Position numbers and translations under genes: made by a program
Assembly (NCBI GenBank): GCA_947505055.1
Contig: CANNLO010000030.1
Span: 1 to 24,062, forward strand
DNA from: Methylococcaceae bacterium
GTDB taxonomy: Bacteria; Pseudomonadota; Gammaproteobacteria; Methylococcales; Methylomonadaceae
DNA length: 24,062 nt
Direction of reading: 5' to 3'
The notes under the pieces: model-generated
Seen by the model: only the letters and a program-made list of their open reading frames with translations
Database searches by the model: none
Told to the model about the DNA's origin: nothing
Part shown: one piece after another, positions 17,101 through 23,930 of the stretch
How the letters are laid out: the number at the start of each line of letters is the position of its first letter
How positions within the stretch are numbered: the stretch's first letter is position 1

Positions 17101-17909
17101 TTTATGACTTGTTGCCGATTACGCTGCCCAAGGCGTTTCCACAGGGAGCAGAAATATCCCATCATACTTGGCTAAAGGTAGTCTCTGAAAGTGATGGCTG
17201 TGTTTGCATCTCTAAAGCTGTAGCCGACGAGTTGTCAAATTGGTTTAAAACGAACGGATCAACTCGTCAACGTCCCTTTAAAATCGATTGGTTTCATCTT
17301 GGTGCAGATATTGATGCATCTGCTCCATCAAAGGGTATGCCAGATAATGCCAAAGCAGTACTGTGTGCGCTAGCCAAAAGCCCCAGTTTTTTGATGGTCG
17401 GTACGCTTGAGCCCCGTAAGGGATATATTCAAACACTTACCGCGTTTGAATTATTATGGGCTGATGGTGTAGATGTGAACTTGGTGCTTGTTGGCAAGCA
17501 AGGATGGATGGTAGAAACATTAGTAGATCGCCTGCATCATAATCCCGAACTGGACAAACGCCTTTTTTGGCTGGAAGCTATTAGTGACGAATATCTGGAA
17601 AAGATATACGCCTCAAGTACTTGTCTGATTGCCGCTAGTGAAGGTGAAGGTTTTGGTTTGCCATTGATCGAAGCCGCACAACACAAATTGCCAATCATTG
17701 CGAGGGATATACCTGTATTCAAAGAGGTGGCAGGTGAGTCTGCTTTTTATTTTGCTGGTATGGAGCCAATAAACATAACTAAAGCTATTAGTGATTGGTT
17801 AAAACTCTATGTGAACAGTGAGCAACCTATGTCTGATAATATGCCGTGGTTGACGTGGCAAGAAAGTGCCGACTTGATCAAAAAGATCATTTTTGAGCCC
17901 AAAGGATAG
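14193..17909 (+). CDS. Three-module glycosyltransferase (GT4-GT4-GT4), WbdA-like
   Basis: A 1238-residue protein with three GT-B modules. Module 1 (about 1-410) starts MRIVIDMQGAQADNRQRGIG, has YTGGIDHRKNIEGLI and the EX7E motif E316-GFGLPAL-E324. Module 2 (about 420-810) starts PKMAYVSPLPPERSGISDY and has VCSFGLLGSTKLNQRLL. Its motif is RGETSAAVLD at 722-731, where canonical EX7E is not kept. Module 3 (about 855-1238) starts LLVDISELVQRDSKSGIQRV, has MVGTLEPRKGYIQTL and E1152-GFGLPLI-E1160. Multi-module GT4 proteins next to Wzm/Wzt genes usually make the repeating unit of the chain, as WbdA does for polymannose. Acting with the coupled coiled-coil methyltransferase it is the likely polymerase here. 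It begins on the last base of the preceding stop codon. Module boundaries are approximate, and no donor is assigned. Confidence 0.92.
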   Translation: MRIVIDMQGAQADNRQRGIGRYTFSLSQAIVRSRGTHEVYISLNGLFPETIEPIRSAFDKLLPQEHIRIWQTPGPVNSLGKENDRHCDAAELVHEAFLASLNPDVVIVSSLFEGLGDNAVTSVGTLSNTIPTAVILYDLIPLINRHPYLENPVVEAWYENKLDHLRRADLLLAISESSRQEGIRYLNFTDEACVNISTAADIHFKPKQVSIEHEAEVRQRYGLLKSFVMYTGGIDHRKNIEGLIRAYAKLPQQLRTSHQLAIVCSIQQTSRTALENLAKEVGLKADELVLTGFVSEEDLLTLYNLCKAFVFPSWHEGFGLPALEAMSCGRAVIGANTSSLPEVIGRDDALFDPMDDTAITEKLTLVLTDDAFRSELEQHGLEQAKRFSWDSSAQLAITALEAMHLNKVSTALTNTILVRRPKMAYVSPLPPERSGISDYSAELLPELSRHYDIDVIVAQDFVSNPWVNANCTLRSVEWLKDHANTYDRVLYHFGNSHFHQHMFNLLEEVPGVVVLHDFSLSGIVAHMDITGYQPGFWGQSLYKSHGFMSVQQRFQALDTAEVVWRYPCNTDVLQNALGVIVHAENSRRLATQYYGDNVADKWMVIPLLRNPVINSNRVEARHQLNLNLDDFVVCSFGLLGSTKLNQRLLDAWLKSSLSKNEQCKLVFVGENNCGEYGAELLKAIEKSSLEKRIYITGWADASIFSQYLAAADLGVQLRTLSRGETSAAVLDCMNYGLPTIVNANGSMADLPDDGVLKLSDEFDDAELVCALETLWQNPDQRQQFGARAREIILSQHNPRHCADQYTQAIETMYQVASTNVSALAHALCSLNTPSANLEPLISLADSIALSIAPRLAPRQLLVDISELVQRDSKSGIQRVVRSILSELLKHPPEGYRIEPVYATTDQGYRYARRFTLQFLGCPESILFDDPIEFRAGDFFLGLDLQPQVVPAHQAFYQQLRNYGVQVQFVVYDLLPITLPKAFPQGAEISHHTWLKVVSESDGCVCISKAVADELSNWFKTNGSTRQRPFKIDWFHLGADIDASAPSKGMPDNAKAVLCALAKSPSFLMVGTLEPRKGYIQTLTAFELLWADGVDVNLVLVGKQGWMVETLVDRLHHNPELDKRLFWLEAISDEYLEKIYASSTCLIAASEGEGFGLPLIEAAQHKLPIIARDIPVFKEVAGESAFYFAGMEPINITKAISDWLKLYVNSEQPMSDNMPWLTWQESADLIKKIIFEPKG

Positions 17910-17920
17910 ATTTAATAATA

Positions 17921-19513
17921 GTGTTAGATAAGGTATTTGCTGGTAGAATTTTTTTTGATCATTTACCAAAAACTGCTGGTACATCGATCAATAGTTGGCT
18001 GTTGGAAGAATTGGGTACAGGTTGCGTTTCTCCTCACGTGGATGGTGAGCATAGTGATTTGATTCGCCAGTACGGTAGATTATATTCAATAATTTGCGGA
18101 CACACCTACTTTCCAATTGGGAACAAAGGATTTGATTGCCGTTATCAGTATATGACTTTATTAAGGGAACCTATCGATCGGATTATTTCTTGGTTATATT
18201 TTGTTGTTAATAACTACGATAAGTCCCATCACCCAGAACTAAGGCCGTTATCAAAACGATTTATAGAAAGTGATTTCTCTAATATCCCTAGTCTATTAAT
18301 TGGCAATATATCGAATAGCTATGTGGTGCATTTTTGTCGAATCAACGGTACAGGGTCCGAGTCTGACGATAAAAAAATTGAAAATGCATTGGCTGCAATT
18401 AAGCAATACGATGTTGTTGGTTTGTTTGAAGAGATGCCGCAGTTTCTTGTCGACGTAGCAAACCTAATAGGGTTGCCGCCGCTACAAAGTATTGCAAAAG
18501 TTAATGTCACTAAGCAGCGCCCGCAAGTGCGAGACATCTCGCCTGCATTATATGAGCGCATAATGATACTTAATCAGCTGGATATTCGTTTATATGAGGA
18601 AGTGGTTACTTGGAAGGCATCGCTTAGACGAAGTACGCTAACCAAAACGTTGCCACTGACTGAGTCAAAGTGGAAAAAATACGAACCTGTTCGTGAGCGT
18701 GTTTTTAGTATACCTGATATAGCTGTTGATAAAGTTTTGCTAAAAGAAGGTTACGATATTTGTCATGGTCAGATCATGACTTTTGATTTGGATTTTTTCT
18801 TGGCGAGAGAGGTGCATGATCTAGTCATAGGTATTCAAATTCTCGATAGCGAGCGGCGCTTAATTTTTGGCACTAATAGTAGATTGTTAGGGAAGGCAAA
18901 CTCACTTTTGCCGGCAGGTTCTTACCAATCCAATTACCAACTAGTTGCCGATCTGCCTTCAGGTAAATACACGGCTGGTTTCGCCTTTAATGAGTTTTTA
19001 CCGGAGGGTCTTGAGCGGGAACTCGCTTGGCGGGATGCGCTATGCGAGTTTCAGGTTTATCACCCGGTCAGCGAAGCCTTCGTGGGAAGCTTTTTTTTGC
19101 CAACGGAAATCAGCCTTTGCTCTATTAAGACGACTACAGAGTATCATTTTCGGGCTGATGATAGTCGTTTATTTACCGAAGTAGGCGTGCTTGTTGATAA
19201 TGCAATGGTGAGCACAGGTAAGGCGGGGTATTTGATTTTTGGCCCCTACATAGCTTTGGTGGCTGGCCAATATCAAGTGGTTATACATTGCAAAGTCGGT
19301 GAAAGGGGGCTTGCCGGTGCATGTATGGATATAGTGGCTGATGGAGGGAATTGCGTGTTTGCTCGTTGCACCTTTGATATGCCTGAAAATGATGGTTTAT
19401 TCCTTGTAAGTCCTATATTGCTGAATAAATTTTGTAGCGATCTAGAGATTAGAGTGTGGGTTACTGATAAAACCGATTTACAGATTATGGCTATTGAGAT
19501 TAAGGATTTATGA
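17921..19513 (+). CDS. Sulfotransferase with Wzt-C-like domain and a further C-terminal domain
   Basis: The 530-residue protein starts as a PAPS-dependent sulfotransferase (family 2 type). The 5'-phosphosulfate loop HLPKTAGTS is at 14-22, ICGHTYFPIG at 58-67, and the 3'-phosphate site LREPIDRIIS at 81-90. The enzyme part seems to end near residue 240. Residues about 265-399 match the Wzt C-terminal domain in order and spacing: LVIGIQILDSERRLIFGTNS, LPSGKYTAGFAFNE, WRDALCEFQVYHP and FVGSFFLPTEISL. Residues about 415-530 form a third beta-rich domain shared with the next gene. The GTG start at 17921 has only a distant AAAGGA at 17901; no better start is visible. It follows the triple glycosyltransferase after 11 bp. 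The probable role is sulfation of the exported glycan, with target choice set by the added domains (inference). Confidence 0.85.
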   Translation: MLDKVFAGRIFFDHLPKTAGTSINSWLLEELGTGCVSPHVDGEHSDLIRQYGRLYSIICGHTYFPIGNKGFDCRYQYMTLLREPIDRIISWLYFVVNNYDKSHHPELRPLSKRFIESDFSNIPSLLIGNISNSYVVHFCRINGTGSESDDKKIENALAAIKQYDVVGLFEEMPQFLVDVANLIGLPPLQSIAKVNVTKQRPQVRDISPALYERIMILNQLDIRLYEEVVTWKASLRRSTLTKTLPLTESKWKKYEPVRERVFSIPDIAVDKVLLKEGYDICHGQIMTFDLDFFLAREVHDLVIGIQILDSERRLIFGTNSRLLGKANSLLPAGSYQSNYQLVADLPSGKYTAGFAFNEFLPEGLERELAWRDALCEFQVYHPVSEAFVGSFFLPTEISLCSIKTTTEYHFRADDSRLFTEVGVLVDNAMVSTGKAGYLIFGPYIALVAGQYQVVIHCKVGERGLAGACMDIVADGGNCVFARCTFDMPENDGLFLVSPILLNKFCSDLEIRVWVTDKTDLQIMAIEIKDL

Positions 19514-19922
19514 GGTTAGGGTAATCAAGCAAATTTAATAATTGATTTAATTATGTTGAATGAAGAACTCTTGAAAAAGTATAGCGCAAGCAGTTGAGTT
19601 AAAAATGCGCGAAGCATATAAGGCTCTTAAATTATTGTCTTATGCAGACGTCATAGATCGGACTGTTGGAGAGATACAAGCCAACAATGAGAGAGTATTA
19701 AAAACCCAACAGGACGCACAAAAGAGGCGAGAGCTCACAGCTATTCGAAACTAGGCGCAAGGTTAAATAATATTCTGATAGCGTTAAGCATATTAAAGGT
19801 AAGTAACCAGACCTCCTCTTTGAAAATGTGGACTGTACGCCTACTAAATAAGGGTAGTATCTTAAAGTTACAAAAATTATTTCATGTAAGCACCTAAAAA
19901 CCATTGGACAGATTAAAAGTTA
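19514..19922 (+). other. Intergenic stretch with a possible decayed coding region
   Basis: This 409-bp stretch has no full gene. A 14-codon start at 19553 (MLNEELLKKY) and a 49-codon ORF at 19605-19754 (MREAYKALKLLSYADVIDRT and on) lie in different frames but read as one helical protein if a frameshift near 19580 is allowed. After 19735 a third frame stays open to about 19900, including KLGARLNNILIALSILK. This could be a frameshifted relic or a chance open frame; no family is recognised. No terminator or clear promoter is seen before the next gene. Confidence 0.25.
19605..19754 (+). CDS. Small helical ORF of unknown status (49 aa)
   Basis: Starts MREAYKALKLLSYADVIDRT and continues with a charged Gln- and Arg-rich helix ending in AIRN. 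No ribosome site is convincing. It is probably a relic of the decayed region described for 19514-19922 rather than a working gene. It does not match any family I recognise. Confidence 0.2.
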   Translation: MREAYKALKLLSYADVIDRTVGEIQANNERVLKTQQDAQKRRELTAIRN

Positions 19923-22094
19923 ATGATGCACAACGCTATAAAAAACAAGAAACTCCAAGAAAATAAATATCTGATGGTTTTCCATCAGGATCTATATTTT
20001 GCATTCATGATTGGAATTATCTATTTAATTGCTAATCTATATGTTAGTGGCCCTGCTTACCAACAAGACGAAATTGGATACTTGGTTAATGGTGCTTTCT
20101 TTGGCGGCCATATAATAGACGGATTTAGTAGTTATCATGCGGGCTATTCAGTCTTTTTAGCGCCATTGTTTGCAATTTTTGATGATACAAGCGTCATTTG
20201 GAGAGGTGTGCTTGTAATCAATGCACTACTTTGGTCAGGGTCATTTTTTCTATTAATAAAGTTTCTTAAGCGTTTATTGCCCTCTGCATCTCAGAAATCA
20301 TTACTTCTTACTGTAAGTGTTGTTGCGCTATACCCAGCTTGGGTATCAATGGCTGGTTATGCTTTTTCACAAAGTGCTTTTGTTTTCTTTTTTCTTGTTT
20401 CCACAATAACTCTTCTTAATTGGAATCCGGATAAACCTACGAAGGTTATTCTGCATTCAGCAGCAGTGGGCTATCTATATTGGATACATCCAACGGCTAT
20501 TGGTGTTATAGCAGCGTCATTCTTTACGGTCGCGTTGTTATGTTGGAAAAATAGACGGTGGTTATCTTTGTTGATCCATATCTCAACCGTTTCTTTGCTT
20601 GTTCTTTCGTATAATAAAATTCTCCAACCTTGGATGATGAGGGCAATGACTCCTAGCGGTTATCTCCCACGAACCCATTACCAGGATTTCTCTTATGTCC
20701 TTGCTAATGTCTGTACTTCAAGGTTTTGGGTTGACTGGAGTTTTGCGTTTACAGGCCAATTATCTTATCTTTCGATTTCAACTTTTGGCTTATTTTTATT
20801 TGGAGTTGCTTACATATTAAAGCATCACCCAAATATTAATCACAATAAACAAAGGGAAGTACCTAGTCTTTTAGCTAATTTAGGTGAAGTAGGAATTTAC
20901 CTAATTGGATCAGAAATAGCCATAATTTTTATTGGAGCAGTTTCATTTGCGAGCCAAAGCGGTGGGCCAGGAACAATAGATGAATGGTTTTATGGTAGGT
21001 ATGCAGAAGGCGTTTTATTGCCTCTTATTGCAATAGGATTGATTGGAATAAGGTGGTCTAAGTCCATTTTTTTTTCTGCGATTGCTATCGCATTGATTGG
21101 TTTTTTTTTACAGGGACATACACAACCCACTGGGTTAAATTTAGTTAATATTCAAGGATTTTGGCCAGTAGGATTATTTCCCAATCAGTCTGTTTTTGTT
21201 TGGTTCTCTCTAGGAGCTCTTGCGTTGGTTTTTTCCAAAGTACTTTTTTCGCGTTACGGCATTTTTATTGTCATTGCGGTATATCTGTTAACTGATTATC
21301 GAAACTATCATTTCCATAGATCAATTGATGAAAGTTATAGCAAGCCTTCAGCGTTAGTAGCTTTTATCAGAATGAACTTTCCTAAAGGAAGTTGTATTGC
21401 CTTTGATTCTAATTTACCTGTAAATGCAACTGGTCAGCAAGTTGAACGAATTCGACTTTATTCTTACTACTTATTTAATTATTCTTTCCGTCGCATGAAT
21501 GTCGATGAATGGGTTAGGAATTGTGATGGCCCTTTATTGACTTATGATAATGCCGTCACTCAAAATTCTGGAGTAAAAGTACTAGGGCGTGAGTTAGATA
21601 CTGATCTGTTTATTGCCGCAAAAGATACCATTGCGACGACCTCGTCAATCATTAAGTCTGACATGCCTATCGGAAGCGTAATCTGGACAGCAGATGTAGG
21701 CGAGCAATATGTCATAGATAAAAACTGGTTTGTAACAGCTGATAGTTTAATCAAATACTCACATGTTGGAAAAATTGAAGGTGGTGAACTTTCTTCCACT
21801 GGCCACAATGGATTTTTATTCTTTGGCCCTTATAAACCCTTACTTGCAGGCAAATACAAACTTGTTTTACACGGAGTTTTCAATAATGGTGAGGGAGTAA
21901 TTGTTGATGTAGTGAGTCATGGTTCGGTTCATGCGAGGCTTGATCTTACTGGTATGGTATCTGAAAAACTATCTGAAATTATTATACCTTTTTCGCTGTT
22001 TGCACACATAACAGATCTTGAGGTTAGAGTTTATGTGACGAATAAGAATCGGGTTCATATTAAAGATTACAGTGTTATACGCGATAGACATTAG
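19923..22094 (+). CDS. GT-C type integral membrane glycosyltransferase with C-terminal beta domain
   Basis: A 723-residue membrane protein. A first transmembrane segment (about 24-42) is followed by a loop with QQDEIGYL, Asp49-Glu50. This acidic pair just after TM1 is the catalytic hallmark of GT-C enzymes that use polyprenyl-phosphate sugars on the periplasmic side. About ten more hydrophobic segments run to about residue 455. A soluble periplasmic-type part follows, and residues about 608-723 form a beta-rich domain homologous to the end of the upstream sulfotransferase. The gene looks more AT-rich than the gmd-fcl region and has no clear Shine-Dalgarno. With the lipid-linked pentose genes downstream it could be an arabinosyl- or ribosyl-transferase, but donor and acceptor are unproven. 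O-antigen ligase is less likely given the TM1 acidic loop. Confidence 0.75.
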   Translation: MMHNAIKNKKLQENKYLMVFHQDLYFAFMIGIIYLIANLYVSGPAYQQDEIGYLVNGAFFGGHIIDGFSSYHAGYSVFLAPLFAIFDDTSVIWRGVLVINALLWSGSFFLLIKFLKRLLPSASQKSLLLTVSVVALYPAWVSMAGYAFSQSAFVFFFLVSTITLLNWNPDKPTKVILHSAAVGYLYWIHPTAIGVIAASFFTVALLCWKNRRWLSLLIHISTVSLLVLSYNKILQPWMMRAMTPSGYLPRTHYQDFSYVLANVCTSRFWVDWSFAFTGQLSYLSISTFGLFLFGVAYILKHHPNINHNKQREVPSLLANLGEVGIYLIGSEIAIIFIGAVSFASQSGGPGTIDEWFYGRYAEGVLLPLIAIGLIGIRWSKSIFFSAIAIALIGFFLQGHTQPTGLNLVNIQGFWPVGLFPNQSVFVWFSLGALALVFSKVLFSRYGIFIVIAVYLLTDYRNYHFHRSIDESYSKPSALVAFIRMNFPKGSCIAFDSNLPVNATGQQVERIRLYSYYLFNYSFRRMNVDEWVRNCDGPLLTYDNAVTQNSGVKVLGRELDTDLFIAAKDTIATTSSIIKSDMPIGSVIWTADVGEQYVIDKNWFVTADSLIKYSHVGKIEGGELSSTGHNGFLFFGPYKPLLAGKYKLVLHGVFNNGEGVIVDVVSHGSVHARLDLTGMVSEKLSEIIIPFSLFAHITDLEVRVYVTNKNRVHIKDYSVIRDRH

Positions 22095-22132
22095 CATATA
22101 TAATCAGTATAAAGCTATAAATATTAAATTCT

Positions 22133-22231
22133 ATGAATACACCTAAAATAGTTGTTTTAAGTCCTTGCTATAACAAAGCTTTGTCCATTGGTAACGTCAT
22201 CACATTCAAAACAAATAACAAGATATTATAA
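22133..22231 (+). pseudogene. Truncated N-terminus of a GT2 polyprenyl-phosphate sugar synthase
   Basis: The 32-codon frame reads MNTPKIVVLSPCYNKALSIG followed by NVITF, then an unrelated tail and a stop. The beginning matches the first beta strand and loop of DPM1-type or undecaprenyl-phosphate glycosyltransferases (usual form VxIPCYNE-x2-I). Ser replaces Ile and Lys replaces Glu at conserved places. The rest of the enzyme is absent, so this is a deletion relic. It lies in the 402-bp gap between the GT-C gene and the HAD-UbiA gene. Confidence 0.6.
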
Positions 22232-22244
22232 AGAGAGCTATTAA

Positions 22245-22394
22245 ATGCAAATAATTTTTACTAAACCAAACGAATTTCGTATTTTATTCATTACTGTGGC
22301 TTGCGTGACAACATTCCTAGCCATGGTCATATTGAAAAGCCCTGAACTATATCAGCTAACCTCTTTCAATCACGTTAAAATATATTGCACTTAA
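22245..22394 (+). CDS. Small single-pass membrane ORF (49 aa), unknown
   Basis: Encodes MQIIFTKPNEFRILFITVAC followed by more hydrophobic residues (one transmembrane helix at about 12-30) and a short polar tail. An AGAGAG element is about 7 bases before the ATG. It may be a genuine small membrane protein or the broken start of a larger membrane gene, as it lies in the scar region next to the GT2 fragment. I recognise no family. The rest of the gap (22395-22496) is AT-rich, with only the ribosome site of the next gene. Confidence 0.3.
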   Translation: MQIIFTKPNEFRILFITVACVTTFLAMVILKSPELYQLTSFNHVKIYCT

Positions 22395-22485
22395 GATTTG
22401 AATCTAAGCATTAATTATAAACAGGTTATTAGAACATAATACATAGTTTTTAATAGGTAAGTAATAATGAATAATAGTCCTACCT

Positions 22486-22491
22486 GAGGAG
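22486..22491 (+). promoter_or_regulatory. Shine-Dalgarno fixing a TTG start
   Basis: GAGGAG lies 5 bases before TTG 22497. The protein then starts directly with the HAD strand KPLIVDLDGTL, so this rare start codon is well supported. Confidence 0.7.
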
Positions 22492-22496
22492 TAAAG

Positions 22497-23930
22497 TTGA
22501 AATTAAAACCACTTATAGTTGACTTGGATGGAACGTTGATTCGAACGGATATGCTTCATGAATCAATATTGAGAGTCTTGCGTGATAAACCGTTTGATCT
22601 AATATTTATCCCCTTTTGGTTATGGCAAGGTAAAGCTGCGCTTAAGCGAAATTTATCCAGTCTCACTGATTTTGACCCTAGCTCTTTACCCTATAATCAG
22701 GACTTATTTAATTGGTTAAAGCAACAACAGTCCCAAGGGCGTAAGCTGATTTTATGTACAGCTTCTGAGCACTGTATTGCATTGGCTATATCGGAACATC
22801 TCGGTATTTTCGACGAAGTAATCGCGAGTGATGGAACGACAAATTTGGCTGGTAAGCACAAAGCGCAGGCTTTGGAAGAACGGTTTGGCTATGCAGGGTT
22901 TGATTATGTGGGTAATTCGCATGCCGATATTGCGGTTTGGAAGAGAGCACATCAAGCAATAGTTGTTAATGCTTCTGCTAAAGTAGAAAAAAAAGCTGGC
23001 GATATTTGCGATGTGGAACGGGTATTCCCCATGCTTCCTAGTGGTATTTCAACTTGGCGTAGGGTGCTTCGTGCACATCAATGGATGAAGAATTTTTTGT
23101 TATTTATTCCTTTGTTAGCGGCGCATCAGATTACCAATACGGATGCCTGGCTGGCGCTTATTCTGGCTTTTTTCTCGTTCAGTTTGTGTGCTTCATCGGT
23201 TTATATCGTAAATGATTTACTGGATTTGGAAAGTGACAGGCTACATCCGAGAAAACGTAACAGGCCATTTGCTTCGGGGTTAGTCCCTGTATCAATAGGG
23301 GTTGCGTTAGCTCCCTTATTATTACTGGCTAGTTTTGCATTAGCTGAATATGTGGATGGTCACTTTGTAAATTGGTTACTGTTTTATTTCGTATTTACGT
23401 GTGCATACTCTTGGCGACTTAAAAGCGTCATGTTGATAGACTGCCTGACTTTGGCAATGCTCTATACCTTGCGTATTGTTGCAGGCGCTGCCGCTATGAA
23501 TATGGGGCTATCTTTTTGGCTGCTTGCGTTTTCTGTGTTCTTGTTTTTGTCGCTTGCTTTCGTTAAACGGTATGCAGAATTGGAGGTACAGTTGTTACAG
23601 GGCAAGCAAAAGGCACATGGTCGCGGTTATTACACGTCAGATGCACCGCTGTTACAAACGATGGGCATCACGTCCGGCTACTCAGCTGTCATCGTATTGG
23701 CATTTTATCTCAATAGTGATGCAGTGATGCAGTTATATAAAACCCCACAGATAATATGGGGAACAGTGCCAGTTATGTTGTTTTGGATTAGTTGGATGTG
23801 GATGAAAGCTCATCGCGGTGAAATGCATGATGATCCATTAGTCTTTGCAGTTAAAGATAAAGCTAGTCTACTGGCAGGCTTAGGATTTGCTGCCATTATA
23901 GCTGTTGGAGCGGTAGGTTGGTCATGGTAG
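22497..23930 (+). CDS. HAD phosphatase-UbiA prenyltransferase fusion (decaprenyl-phosphoribose synthase-like)
   Basis: A 477-residue two-domain protein. The HAD domain (1-185) keeps the catalytic DLDGT at 9-13, the Thr of LCTAS at 88, Lys near 120 and the motif GNSHAD with Asp144. The UbiA domain (about 185-477) has eight or so membrane helices and the motif NDLLDLESDRLHPRKRNRP at 239-257, the Asp-rich site that binds polyprenyl phosphate and Mg. UbiA members of this type move phosphoribose from PRPP to decaprenyl or undecaprenyl phosphate, the first step to polyprenyl-phosphate arabinose (mycobacterial Rv3806c). The HAD part could remove the 5-phosphate, a step done by a separate enzyme in mycobacteria (inference). 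The next gene, DprE1-like, overlaps by 7 bases and supports this pathway. The domain assignment is secure; the substrate is likely but not proven. Confidence 0.9.
   Translation: MKLKPLIVDLDGTLIRTDMLHESILRVLRDKPFDLIFIPFWLWQGKAALKRNLSSLTDFDPSSLPYNQDLFNWLKQQQSQGRKLILCTASEHCIALAISEHLGIFDEVIASDGTTNLAGKHKAQALEERFGYAGFDYVGNSHADIAVWKRAHQAIVVNASAKVEKKAGDICDVERVFPMLPSGISTWRRVLRAHQWMKNFLLFIPLLAAHQITNTDAWLALILAFFSFSLCASSVYIVNDLLDLESDRLHPRKRNRPFASGLVPVSIGVALAPLLLLASFALAEYVDGHFVNWLLFYFVFTCAYSWRLKSVMLIDCLTLAMLYTLRIVAGAAAMNMGLSFWLLAFSVFLFLSLAFVKRYAELEVQLLQGKQKAHGRGYYTSDAPLLQTMGITSGYSAVIVLAFYLNSDAVMQLYKTPQIIWGTVPVMLFWISWMWMKAHRGEMHDDPLVFAVKDKASLLAGLGFAAIIAVGAVGWSW

Noticed and set aside
22467..22487. Six-codon leader peptide before the HAD-UbiA gene
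   Set aside because: It is too short to judge, has no amino-acid bias suggesting attenuation and no alternative hairpins; its stop merely overlaps the Shine-Dalgarno region.
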